DNA of 64,000 bases. Source: Ehretia macrophylla. Lineage: Eukaryota > Streptophyta > Magnoliopsida > Boraginales > Ehretiaceae. This document shows positions 11,646-22,818 of this stretch, in pieces. The stretch spans positions 45,841,318 to 45,905,317 of the forward strand of contig CM075783.1 of assembly GCA_037974665.1 (NCBI GenBank), read 5' to 3'. Numbering within the stretch: position 1 is the first letter of the stretch; the number at the start of each line of letters is the position of its first letter. The notes beneath the pieces were generated by a model that saw only the letters and a list, made by a program, of their open reading frames with translations, was not told the DNA's origin and made no database searches. The translations under genes were made by a program, and so were the position numbers.

Positions 11646-14600
11646 TTGGAAGACGGAGATAAGCGGGTTTCAATGCAAGCCAACTTCATTGTGATGTATT
11701 GTAACTCCACTTACAACGGGATTTTAGGCCGGGTGACACTCAACCATTTCAGGGCCGTCCCTTTTACCTACCACCAGGCCCTAAAATTCCCGACCCCGGC
11801 CGGCACAGCCACCATTCGCGGAGCCTAGCTCTCAGCTCGGGAATGTTATGAAAGCTCCCTCCGACCTAAGTATCAGGTTGGCTGGGGACCAGATTTGCCA
11901 GAAGAAAAGAGGGATGCTAAGAGAGGAAGCCCAGCTGAAAACCTTCAAGAGGTGGAACTCTCCGATGAAACAAAGAAAGCAAAGATTGGAAGTGAACTCT
12001 CTGATGACCTCAAGAAAGTTATAAGCCAATTTCTTCTAAAAAATGAACACATATTTGCATGGTCTGCCTCTGACATGATAGGTATTGACCCGGAAGTGAT
12101 CGAGCATCACCTAAATGCTGACCCGAATCATCATCCAGTGAAGCAGAAGCGCAGGTACTTCCATTATGATAAGCAACAAATCATAGTAGAAGAAGTGAAC
12201 AAATTGGTAGACGCCGGCCACATAAAGGAAATCCAGTACCCAACCTGGTTATCCAACGTGGTCCTGGTGACCAAGTCCTCAAGTGGATGGAGACTGTGTA
12301 TTGACTTCACCGACCTCAACAAAGCCTGCCCAAGGACTGCTTTCCCCTACCTCGAATTGATCAGATAGTGGATGCCACATCCGGGTTCGAGCTACTCTCT
12401 TTCATGGACTCCTTCAAAGGCTATAACCAGATTAAGATGGCACTCGGAGACAAAGAGAAGACTGCCTTTACCACCGATAAAGGTCTCTACTACTATGAGG
12501 TTATGCCTTTTGGCCTCAAGAATGCTGGAGCTACCTACACTCGGATGGTAAACAAGGTTTTCAAAAATCAGATTGGCCGAAATATGGAGATCTATGTAGA
12601 TGACATGCTGGTCAAGAGTAGAAGGGCGGAAGACCATGAAGCCGACCTAGCTGAAGCCTTCGCCGTAATAGAGCACTTTGGGATAAAGCTGAAGCCGAAA
12701 AAATACGCATTGGCGTCAAGGCAGGAAAGTTTCTGGGCTTCATGGTCACAGCCCGTGGGATAGAAGCCAACCCGGAGAAGGTTCAGGCGATACTCGACCT
12801 GGCACCACCGACCTGCGTAAAATACGTCCAGGTGTTAGCAGGCAAGGTCGCGGCGCTAAACAGATTCATGTCTAGGTCGGCGAACAAGTATGCACCCTTG
12901 TTCAAGATATTGAGGAATTCTAAGAACTTTGAATGGACTAGAGAATGCCAGAACGCCTTCCAAGAGCTGAAAAGGTATTTAGCTTTGCCACCCCTGCTAT
13001 CCCGACCCGAGGTGGGGGAGGAGCTGGTACTATACCTAGCATGCTCGGGGACAGCAGTGGCAGCGGCACTAATCCGAGAAGAAAGGAAGGAACAGAAGCC
13101 GGTCTACTATGTCAGCAAAACCTTGCAAGGGGCCGAGGTGAGGTACTCCTCCTTGGAAAAGCTCGCCCTCGCGCTCATCACAGCGGCAAGAAAGTTGAAG
13201 CCATACTTTGACGCTCATCCGATTAAGGTTATGATGGATGCCCCACTCAAGTCCATCATGCACAAGCCGGAGGCGTCGGGCAGGCTGCTGAAATGGGCAG
13301 TTGAGCTGAGTCAATTTGACATCACCTACCAGCCCAGAACAGCCATCAAAGCCCAAGCCATCGCGGACTTTGTGGTGGAATGCACTAGCCGAGCCGAGCA
13401 TGACCTAGAGGATGTGTGGAAGGTCCATGTAGATGGGGCCTCAGGGAAGTCTGGCAGTGGAGCTGGGGTGGTCATCCTCGACCCGACCCGGCATGAGCAC
13501 CAATACTCCCTCAAGTTTACCTTTCCGGCGTCCAACAATGAAGCGGAGTATGAAGCGATGATTGCAGGGCTGAAAATTGCAGCTCAGCTTGGAGCACTAA
13601 CAATCGATCTGAGCACCGACTCTCAATTGGTTTCTAGTCAGATATCGGGAGAGTTCGAAGCCAATGACAGTACTATGCTGGCCTACCTCAACAGAGTCAA
13701 GGATTTGACCTTAGGGCTCAAAAGGTTCACGATACAGCAAATTCCGAGGGAAGAGAATATGAAGGCTGATGCCCTGTCCAGGTTGGCCTTGGGCGAGAGC
13801 CGACCTACCCTGGTCCATGTGGAAGAAGTATCAAAACCGAGTATTCAGTTGGGGGTGCAAGCCGTAGCCGAGCTCAATCTAAGTCCAGATTGGACCAAAC
13901 CAATCGTGGACTACTTGGAAGGGGGTATGACTCCAGAGGATGAAAAAGCAGCTCGGAAACTCATGAAACAGGCCTCAAGGTTTGTCATAATTGCCGGGCA
14001 ACTCTATAAGAGAGCCTACACTTGGCCTCTCTTAAAATGTGTTGGACCTGAGGAGGGAAACTATGTACTCCAGGAGATCCATGAAGGGGTATGTGGAAAC
14101 CACTTGGGAGGCAAAGCACTAGCTCACAAGGCATTGAGGCAAGGCTATTTCTGGCCAACCTTAGAACAAGATGCCAAAGAATATATAAAAAAGTGCGACA
14201 CCTGCCAAAGGTTCGCCAACGTATAGAGGAAGCATGCGGTAGACCTCACAGTGATGATAAGCCCATGGCTATTTTACCAGTGGGGTCTAGATATCATCGG
14301 CCCATTGCCAACCAGTGTTGGCCAAAAGAAGCACGCCTTCATAGCAGTAGACTACTTCACCAAATGGCCTGAGGCTGAAGGTGCTGCTAGAATAACAGAA
14401 AAGGCAGCTTGGGATTTTGTGTGGAAAAATATCATTTGCCGGTTCGGGGTGCCAAAGGTCATCATTACTGACCACGGCAAGCAATTCGACAGTGCATACT
14501 TTCGAGGCAAATATGCTGAGATTGGGATCAACCTTAGATTCTCGTCTATTGCTCATCCTCAAAGTAATGACCAAGTTGAAAGGACTAACCAAATCATTTT

Positions 14601-15120
14601 GCAGGGCCTGAAAACCAAGCTGGAGGAAGCAGAGGGCCAGTGGGCATCGATTCTTCCCGAGGTGTTATGGGCTCAGCGGACCAGCACCAGCTCGGCAATG
14701 GGATAATCGCCATTCGAGCTGACCTTCGGTACTCAAGCAGTGCTGCCAGTAGAGATCGGGTCCCCGACCAGTAGAACCCTCCACCATGATCCAGAAATAA
14801 ACGGAGCACGGATCCGTGAAGAACTCGACTTTGCCGAAGAGCTCTGAGCTAAAGCTCAAATCAGAATGCTGGCCAGCAAAGCTGCCATGAAAAGAGTCTT
14901 TGCCAAACAGGTCAAGCCTAAGCCTATTAAGGTTGACGGCCTCGTACTCAGAAAGGCCATCTTTTTGCCTCACTTGGGTAACAAGCTCTCCCCAACCTGG
15001 GAGGGACCGTATGAAGTCGTTAAAGAAGTCCGACCTGGGACCTTCTACCTCCGTGACAAGAACGGGAAACTATTGAAGAACGCATGAGACTCAGAACACA
15101 TGAAGAGGTATTTTGTCTAA
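11646..15120 (+). pseudogene. pol: E1 pol: protease end, RT, RNase H, aRNH, integrase (broken)
   Basis: Compared with E2, the ancestral frame runs to TAA 15118-15120. RT occupies about 12060-12760, with the catalytic YVDD at 12593-12604. The first RNase H is at about 12920-13390. A second, archaeal-type RNase H is at about 13417-13790 (KVHVDGASGKSGSGAGVV, NNEAEYEAMIAGL). The integrase zinc finger is at about 14075-14220 (H...H...CDTCQRF) and the DDE core at about 14270-14700. Breaks seen are TAG 11826-11828, a one-base loss near 12335 after the LNKAC motif, another near 12710, TAG 14224-14226, TAA after MG near 14704-14706, TGA near 14846, and TGA 15085-15087. No chromodomain follows integrase. 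The product would have reverse transcribed and integrated the element, and this copy cannot. Confidence 0.9.
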
Positions 15121-15122
15121 AT

Positions 15123-15280
15123 GGCCCTGAGCTGAAATTTCTTGTAACGGCCCCGAGCCGAAATATTTTGTAACAGCCCCGAGCTAAAATCTCTTGTTAC
15201 GGCACCGAGCCGAAATATTTTGTTACGGTCCCGAGCCAAAATCTCTTGTTAAGGCCCCGAGCCAAAACATTACTTGTAAT
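15123..15280 (+). repeat. 26-bp tandem repeat after E1 pol, six units
   Basis: Six imperfect units of the type GGCCCCGAGCCGAAATATTT plus TGTAAC start three bases past the pol stop. The last unit is 28 bp. E2 has the same array with five units (57274-57405), so the array belongs to the family and copy number varies. Function is unknown. A spacer or transcript-end role between the two convergent genes is conceivable. Confidence 0.85.
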
Positions 15281-15901
15281 CGGCCCCCAAGCCTAAGTAC
15301 TTCGTATACAAATTCAATACAATACATTTTGTAAATCAGTGCAATGCCCGACCCGGGCCCAAGTGCCTCAGCTACAAAGCTACTACCAACTCGGATTAAA
15401 GCGGTGGCCACGCTTAATCACGAGCTAATGATCAAGTAAACTAGCTCGAACTATGTTCCAGCTCGGGAATAATCAACAACAATTTGATTAACTTTGCCAG
15501 TTCGGATTAAGGTCTAACTCGGTGTAATCCAACTTCGGTCGGTATATTAGTTTGGGTCTAAACTCGAACTCAATATTCGTCAACATTAGTTTGACCAATT
15601 TTAAATCGGGCTGACGAGTCCAGGTTGGCGACGATTATAAAGTTGCCCGGTTAACTAGCTCGGATTAGGATGATAATTCATTAATCGCGTCCAGCTCGGT
15701 TCTTTTTACTTAAGTTCGAATGGTCCATTACATTGGCCTGACCCTACTTACTTAAGAAAAATTTGCGAAGGGAAAAGTACACAAGTACAAACTCGAATAA
15801 AACGCAAAATAATAATTCCATTAGAATTAAAAACAAAACAATTACAATGAGCCCAACCTGGGCGAAATTACAAAGCCCTACCCGGGCTAATTTACAAAAA
15901 T

Positions 15902-18221
15902 CTATTTTGGAGGAGCGTCGTTAGTTGCATCAACTTCGTCCCCGACCTGGTCCATACCTTCTTGGACAAATTTCATCACCTCTTTAGCCTGGGACGTCAG
16001 GTCGGCCAGAAGCTCAGGAATCTCCCAGAACTCCGGCGGCGGAGCCTCCAAGATTTCAATATCGTCATTCTTGGTGGCGGGAAAAAAAGGTATTCGCTCT
16101 CTCCCGAGCTGCGACTTGACCCTGGAAGTAGAATTCCATCTCGGCATACTTGGCCATGGCCCCGCCTTCCGTGGCCAACCAGTCCACGACCGCATCACTG
16201 GACTTGAAGGCTTCCACTGTCTTCTTTCCTTCGGCGCCGACTCGGTCCACTAGATCCCGGAGCTTCACCTCGGTCTCACGCTTTTCCAGCTTGTAGCGCT
16301 CGACGTCCTTGGCTGCAGCTTCGCGCCGGGACTTTTTCGCATCAAGCTCCTTCTTTAGACGGTCGATCTCCGTCGTGTTCGCCTTGCGCCTCTAGGCGGC
16401 CTCTTCCCTCAGAGTCTCAAGCTCGGTCTGGGCATCCATGTATCGCTGCTTGAGCTCGACGCAATGAGTCTGGGCCCTGACAAGGAAGCTGGGAGCCGAA
16501 ATGATGTGGGACTCGGCCTATTTAGAAGAAAGCAAAACGATCAGCCGAGCGAAAAAACAACCTTACCAGAAGTTGGATAAGATTCACCGTGACTATGGCC
16601 GTCCTCAGGTCGAGCGAGAGCTGCTCTGCCGGGACCGTTGCCAGCTTGGGGTCGCGGGCCACCTTGGTCGCCTCCATGAAGTCCTTGCTGGGAGGGATCA
16701 CCTCCGCGGCCTTACCTTTCCCGGAGTATTCGGCCCGAGGCCGCTTTCTACTCTCAGGTCGGGATTCTGAGCGCTCCGGGATCGCCACTCCCGAGCTCAA
16801 TCTCTTGGGCAAGGGGGACCCCAAAGCCCCCTTGGAGGAGACCTCGGAGCCTTCCTCCTGCACTTGGCCACTGGGCTGCTGCCTCTGACCCTGAGCAGCA
16901 CTTCCTAAGCCAGACCAAGCTGAAGCCTCGCCGCTGGCTTCGTTCTTCTTTCTCACCTGGGCATACACGAGTTTTCTCATATCCGCCATGCCTGCAAGAG
17001 GTAGAGGAAAGAAATGAAAAAGAGCCGAAGGCCAACCTAAAAAGATTAGCAGACAGGACAATTGGGAGGTCGGGCGCCGATCCTGCAAACTGACCCTCTT
17101 CTAAGCTAGACCCTGCGTCCCCTTCGGGCTCGGGAAGCAGGTTGGGATGATCCCTCGAGAGGTTGGGTTCCCTACCAAACAGCTTGGAATCCCAGATCCG
17201 CTCCCATTTGAGCACGCTGTCAATATCTATCAGCATCCCGGGCGCGAGCCTGAGTACCGCGACTTCCTCAAGTTCCTCCTTTGAGAGCTTAGGGTCATCA
17301 TTGACGGTCTTCCTCAAACTTGGAATCCAGTCCAACCTGCACCTAGAGTTCACAGCCGACTCCACCCAATAATAGTCATTATGCCAGCCCTTGTTAGAAG
17401 AGTGCCACTTGGTGAATATAGAGTTGCCGACCCGAGCTGCGAAGTGGAACCACCTTGGCTGCTTCGGGTTGGGTTTGCACACAAAGAAATGCCTGAACCT
17501 ACGCAAGGTCGGCTCCATTTTCTTCTCGAGGCAGAACACGTAGAAGGCCACCATCATGGCCCAACCATTCGGCGACATCTGGCTTGGGCTGAGCTCGAAG
17601 TAGTTCAAGATGTTGACAACAAAACCGGGGAGGGGGAGCTGGATAACGTCGAATGGAAGATCGTATATGGTGAAGTGGCTGGCCGAAGGATAGTAAGCCG
17701 ATTCGACCTAGAACCTTCAGTTTGTGATGACAATCCACTGACCAGTTCCTCAGCCTGGCATTGGCCATTTGCACCGTGGAATGGCACTCACGCTTGCAAC
17801 AGGCGAACATCTGCTCAATCCTCTTCCCCTGAGTTGAAGAAGCGTTGGCTGTGGCCGAGCTTCGAGCTCGAACAGCACTAACCGGGACTGCTTCGATCGG
17901 CTCGGCGGTAAAAACTCTAGCTAGGTACTCTTGTGGCATCTCGACACCCTTCAGTTGATTCAGCGGCTCCTCATCCTCCCTATCTTCCAAGTCTCCCAGG
18001 TCGGCCAAAGGATCTGCCTCGGCTTCCTCTTGCGCTAGTCTGACCCCAATAACTTGGCAATCATCATCGCTCTCCCCGGGCCCAGATTTCTGAGCTGATC
18101 CTAGAGACGCACTGGTGCTCTCTCCACCTTGGTCTCTATTTGAGGTAGACTCCGAGCTCGACGGACTCTCATCCCCACCATAGGACCTCACCTCAATTGC
18201 TTGGGAATCTTCCGACTTCAA
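15902..18221 (-). pseudogene. E1 antisense gene (Transposase_28-like plus coiled coil), broken
   Basis: Runs opposite to gag-pol, between pol and the 3' LTR. By comparison with E2 I place exons at about 18221-17095, 16991-16588 and 16517-15902. The product has an acidic, Ser-rich N-terminus and then a domain with NYFELSPSQMSPNGW, RRFRHFFVCKPNPKQPRWFHF and WHNDYYWVE. This recalls the Pfam family of putative gypsy-type transposon proteins (PF04195). A basic linker and a C-terminal coiled coil (TELETLREEA, EIDRLKKELDAKKSRREAAA) follow. Antisense genes at this position are known in Tat-lineage elements such as maize Grande (recall); their role is not established. E1 damage: stop and frameshift at the presumed ATG (near 18225), a small deletion near 17705 before the conserved domain, a weakened second donor (GTGAAT) and a homopolymer frameshift near 16080. 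Confidence 0.75.
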
Positions 18222-18640
18222 TCTCCCATCCTATCTACAGACTAAATATAAATGTACAGGAATGACTAAAGGGAGTCGGGATGTACCTACTGCTCCTGGC
18301 TGCAGAATGTGACCCGACCTAGCTGGCTCCGAGCTGAAAATCCCGAGAAAATTCTTTCCGAGCTGAATGCGTCCGACCACTCTGGTATCCGACCTAAAAC
18401 TCTTGAAAGTTGAAAGCGAAGTGTGAAATGAATCTCGGATGTCAAGGCCCTATTTATAGGCACTTCTGAAAATCGCCTCGAGGAGCCCAAACGTCACGTC
18501 TTGTCAGAACCGCCAGGTGACGTGTCAGCCATCTGAAGGGCATGCACCGCTGACGTGGCCATCCCTACTCAGCCGGGGTCGGGCACCTCCAGCTCGGGGG
18601 CAACTCCCAATTCTAGATCTCATCCCCTCGATCTCGACTT

Positions 18641-18652
18641 AGGGGGAGGGAA
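18641..18652 (+). other. Polypurine tract of E1
   Basis: agggggagggaa lies immediately before the TG of the 3' LTR, where plus-strand priming is expected in LTR retrotransposons. Confidence 0.8.
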
Positions 18653-18653
18653 T

Positions 18654-19120
18654 TGACGAGGGGTCTCCGAGCTAAGGTGAGTTACCCACACCGAGTTGAG
18701 ACGGGCTAATCAGAGCCGAGCCCCGTGCATTTAGCTAATTGCCCAACCTGGATGCTGACCCGACCCCGGAAAACCCTGACCTCAGTGCCAGCTGTTCCGA
18801 TGGGACATAAAGATTGATGGGACATAAAACTGCACGGCATTAAATGCTGTCAGACCCGAATTTAGTATAAATAGAGCTCCACTCCCTTCATTTCAAAGGT
18901 AACTCGTCATTAAATGCTCTAAGCTACCTTGCCAGCTCGGACATACTAATTATTCGCACGCCCGATGGAAAAATTCGGGTCATCACCCCGCCTTTTCCTT
19001 CCTTTTCCTTGTGCAGATTCAGTTGCCGACCTGAAAGTTCAGCTCGGAGGCCAACCTGAAAGTTCAGCTTAGCAAAACATAGCCGTACAACCTCAGCTGC
19101 GAGGATTTCTGACCTCGACA
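18654..19120 (+). repeat. 3' LTR of E1
   Basis: 467 bp, TGACGAGG...CCTCGACA, followed directly by the second GAAGC target copy. It differs from the 5' LTR at about 41 positions by hand count, the great majority C/T or G/A transitions, plus a one-base gap. Confidence 0.93.
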
Positions 19121-19408
19121 GAAGCAATTAGTTAGTTAAATAATTCGAGTACCCCAAATGTGTTGACACCTACCCTTGTTTATGGTGATGAGGTTGCAAC
19201 TGTTAAACGAAGATAGTGGGGGTTTCACATGTCGCACGAGATGTCCATTGTCAAGTCCATCAATGGCGGTCCTTACTTTCTTAGAATCTTCTTTTGCTTT
19301 TGAACCCTCTTTTGTGCCTCAATCTCATGGGGAGGTAGAATATATCTTGAGGACCATTAAATTGGTGAAATGGCTCTAATTGGTTGGTGGGTTAAAAGTT
19401 TGGATTTT

Positions 19409-19530
19409 GTTACAAGGACAATGATTCAGTGATAATGTTACTGATTGTTATGTATGTTAGAGGTTATGAGTTCGAGTCTTATTGATTATGTTGTACAGCG
19501 TTAAGCCTTTCCTGAATGAAAAAAAAAAAG
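19409..19530 (+). mobile_element. tRNA-type SINE insertion
   Basis: An insertion of about 122 bp ending in a poly(A) tail (gaatgaaaaaaaaaaag) is flanked by a perfect 11-bp duplication gtttggatttt (19398-19408, 19531-19541). A-box-like gattcagtgataatgtt and B-box-like gagttcgagtctt lie at about 19423 and 19468, the arrangement of tRNA-derived SINEs. Confidence 0.75.
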
Positions 19531-22398
19531 GTTTGGATTTTTATTTTTGCATTAATAACAAGAAATTCGTTTTAGGTAAGATCTTTAAATTCACCCAAAA
19601 GTTAAAAATTTCATAGTACAATGGTATGTCATAATACATTTTCTAAATTAGTCACAAGCAATAAAAAACGAGGTTCAAACATGAAATCGTAGTTATAATA
19701 CAGTAGAACATATTTAAATTAATACTAAATAAATTAATAATCTCTTTTAATTAATAAAAATGTCCGGTCCCGATATAGGATCAGTGTAAAAAGTTGATAA
19801 ATTCGATAAAATTATAAGATAATACATTTTAAAAAATTCCTTTGTATTTTATTGACTCAAATAATTTATAAATTAATAATTAGTCAAAAAAGTACATAAT
19901 AAATTGATTATGATGTTTTCTTAAAATATGAATCAAGAGTAGCTTGTCTTTTGTTGAACTTCAAATCTAGTTGAATCTCATATTTAATTATTTAAAGAGA
20001 AAAAATTGAGATAGTTCTACAAGGATTATGATACAAGATTAAAGAAATTAGTTCTCTTCCTAATCCTACAAAGACTTCGATACGAGATTAGAGAAACTTT
20101 GTTCTAATCCTACTAAATAAATTTTATCTTCTATTCTCATTACTAATCTTTTCAAATTGGACCAAAAAAATATTAGTCATTTTAAGAAAAAGACATCATA
20201 ATCATAACATGTTTACTATAAAGCCAAAAAAATTAAAAATATATTTATAAATTAATAGTTATTAATTTATCGATAAATTAATATATCTCTAAATTAATAG
20301 AATTTGATGGTCTCAATGCTATTAATTTAAAGAAGTTCTACTGGATAATGAACTGTTATCTTACCACTTTACACAATTTTTAAAGCATCACGGTTTGGAT
20401 CTTTTTGAGACTCAAAAAGCATAAAAAAAACAGCTGACCTTTAGCGGCTTATTAGATGGATTAGATTATCAGATTACTAATAGTAATGTGATCTACAACA
20501 TGTGCTAGCTCTTACTATTATGGATGCTAATACGTCCAAGAATGAACCCTTTAACAAACTTTAATAATCAACTTTAAGTAAGTTCAGCAACTAATTAAAT
20601 TATCAGATTACTCATGCTTTGGCCCGGCTAGTAATATGAGAAAGTTAGGCATCAGAATTAAGCCCTATAGTTAGTTATTAGAGAGCACTGACATATACCT
20701 ACTTTATGTATGTATTCGTTTGTATGTAAATTGTGCTTAATCGATATGTCCATTATGTTTACTTGAATATTAAGCTAATAGATCAAAGTTGCAAAATTAC
20801 CATAAAAAATTCTAATGAAAATAATTTGATGATAGTAATGAGATATGGGATTTTTTTTTTTTTTTTTTTTCAAATTGGCAGCAATTTAAAACGATTGTCA
20901 TATTATTTAATATTTTAATTTAGTCGTTGTTGTGTAGAGTGAGACTCACTAATAACTGGTGTTGTGTTTGTCATGAGTATATAGGATCTACTAGCAGCTT
21001 TGGTTTTGACAGAAGTTAATAAATCTTTTTTTTGTTTTTGTTTTTTGGTCAAATGAATTAAACTTTTTTTTTTTTTTTTTGGTGCCATTAAAACAGAAGT
21101 TATGGTCCGAACTGAAAACTTTTTATTACAATAAGTCACTACCTGATTATTCCATCAATTCTTGAGTATTTAACCAAACTTTTTTGATAAGACATTGATT
21201 TTTCTTGAATTTTATCCAACTAAATGATTGAAGATGTCATTTGGATGTTAATTCTATGTGATTGTTTTGTAGACCACCGCCGAAATCATTGTCAAATTAA
21301 CCAATCAAACAGCCTCTCAAAGGTATGCAAAATATTCAAGTGTAGAATGGACAATCTTTGAGTGATTAATGGCAAAAGATCTCTTGGTTCGAATATTAGC
21401 CAGTCAAAATCGTGACAACAATGTGTTGTTTGCTTTCCATATATGTTGTCGGTGTCACGTTATTGTTCTTCGATATGGCATATTATATTCTAGGAGGCTC
21501 CATGTTTAGAGTCAAAATGTAACGATCACCTATTGACCATTGTTTAAAAATTCAAGATTAGCATTATCGCCCACTTGCCAAATAATTCTCACCCTTCCAT
21601 GAGAAATACCATTTGCTTTTCCAAATTCCACAAATTGGATATCACTACAACTAATCACTTTGAGTAAGAGAGAAATTTCTCCTCTAAAGCTTCATTCATT
21701 TACTTGAACCAGACATTTACATCAATTATCTCGTAAATCTTGCTTAAGAAAGTATTACATTTAAAGCTTATAGTCGTTTGTTGTGATTAATAAGGTCTCA
21801 AAATCTCAATCGCTTATTTTTTTTAATTAAAATTGGACCACATATTTTTGTGTGTTATTGTATCACTGAATTTGTAATTTAGATGAATGCAAACCTAAAA
21901 ATAAGTTGTCCGTCATTACCACAAAAAAAAAAAAGGATTAGTTTTCGTCCTAGTCATTTAATGAAAGAATGTTCTTTAGTAGTATAAAAACAATTTTATC
22001 TTTAAACTTCTAATGATAGAATCTGCCTACCAAAAGTTGGGTGTAGTAGTCACATAATAACCTATTATAATTAAAAATTCTGAATTTAAACTACAATTTT
22101 TATCTCTATTATAAAAAATTAAGAAACAAAAGTGCTTAGTGAGCGTGGAATGTTGCATATTACGAGTAGTATGCGTCATAAGTTCGTGGCGAAGCCACTT
22201 GTGTTGGATGTACATATGGTAGCGTGACTATTACTTTAATTTGGTGATCAAATTTTTGTGGTGCTACAAGGGTCGACGTTTTTATTCGTCATAATCATTA
22301 CTGCACTTACCCATTCTTTATCATTTGCTTGATATTCTTCCTGATGAGAAGGAATTTTTCGTGGAGTTCAGACAAGAACATACATTTACTAGTTTGTA

Positions 22399-22399
<1 letters not shown>

Positions 22400-22438
<39 letters not shown>
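22400..22438. repeat. (TA)n microsatellite
   Basis: Alternating AT tract of about 38 bases, directly abutting the left arm of the inverted duplication. Confidence 0.95.
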
Positions 22439-22441
<3 letters not shown>

Positions 22442-22510
22442 CCTTTGGACAACTTTTTTAGTAGTTATGATCAACCCCCACTAATTTGTTTGTTTGTTTT
22501 TCAAAGGGGC

Positions 22511-22554
<44 letters not shown>

Positions 22555-22640
22555 ATATTTAACCAAAAAGAAGTGAAAAAGAAACAAACAAATTAGTGGG
22601 GGTTGATCATAACTACTAAAAAAGTTGTCCAAAGGGGCAT
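22437..22640. repeat. 59-bp perfect inverted duplication around (TA)n
   Basis: Positions 22437-22495 are the exact reverse complement of 22582-22640 by base-by-base reading. The right arm contains flanking DNA, the SINE target duplication and the first 14 bases of the SINE at 22627. A further direct copy of aaaggggcatg lies at 22503-22513, followed by a second (TA)n tract (22514-22552). The arrangement could fold as a large hairpin or cruciform. Confidence 0.9.
22514..22552. repeat. (TA)n microsatellite in the loop
   Basis: Second alternating AT tract of about 39 bases, between the two arms of the inverted duplication. Confidence 0.95.
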
Positions 22641-22818
22641 GGTCTAATTGTACTAGGGTAAAATTATTCATGTAAAGTTATAGATTCAATATTTTCCACT
22701 GTTATGGAGCTCCACTTTTAACTAACGTGGTGTATGTGTGGGCTGCAACGCTACACTCGAGAATTTATCAGTTGGTGGTCAGGTTCCGTCAACTAAATTT
22801 TCACGTCATTCAAAAAAT
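22627..22818 (+). mobile_element. SINE, family with 'ctacactcgagaatttatcagttgg' type 3' end
   Basis: Flanked by a 16-bp duplication with one mismatch (aactactaaaaaagtt at 22611-22626, aactgctaaaaaagtt at 22819-22834). The body begins gtccaaaggggcatggtctaa, resembling a tRNA A-box region, and carries ctacactcgagaatttatc near its 3' end. The same 3' module occurs in the element at 44134-44320, so both belong to one family. Confidence 0.7.

Larger units (their letters stand above)
9298..19120 (+). mobile_element. Ty3/Gypsy (Tat-type) retrotransposon, copy E1
   Basis: A complete but decayed element of 9823 bp. The 5' LTR is 9298-9765 and the 3' LTR 18654-19120, both with TG...CA ends. A perfect 5-bp duplication GAAGC flanks it (9293-9297, 19121-19125). 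The internal order is primer-binding site, gag, protease, RT, RNase H, a second (archaeal-type) RNase H, integrase, a 26-bp tandem repeat, an antisense gene, a polypurine tract and the 3' LTR. A second RNase H without a chromodomain is characteristic of the Tat branch (Retand/Ogre/Grande type). The coding frame is broken by many stops and at least two frameshifts, so it cannot be autonomous. By hand the LTRs differ at about 41 of 467 positions, mostly transitions. Confidence 0.95.

Noticed and set aside
12945-13211. Alternative frames within the pol region of E1 (and the equivalent 55129-55395 in E2)
   Set aside because: Shadow frames of RNase H coding sequence, conserved only because pol is conserved.
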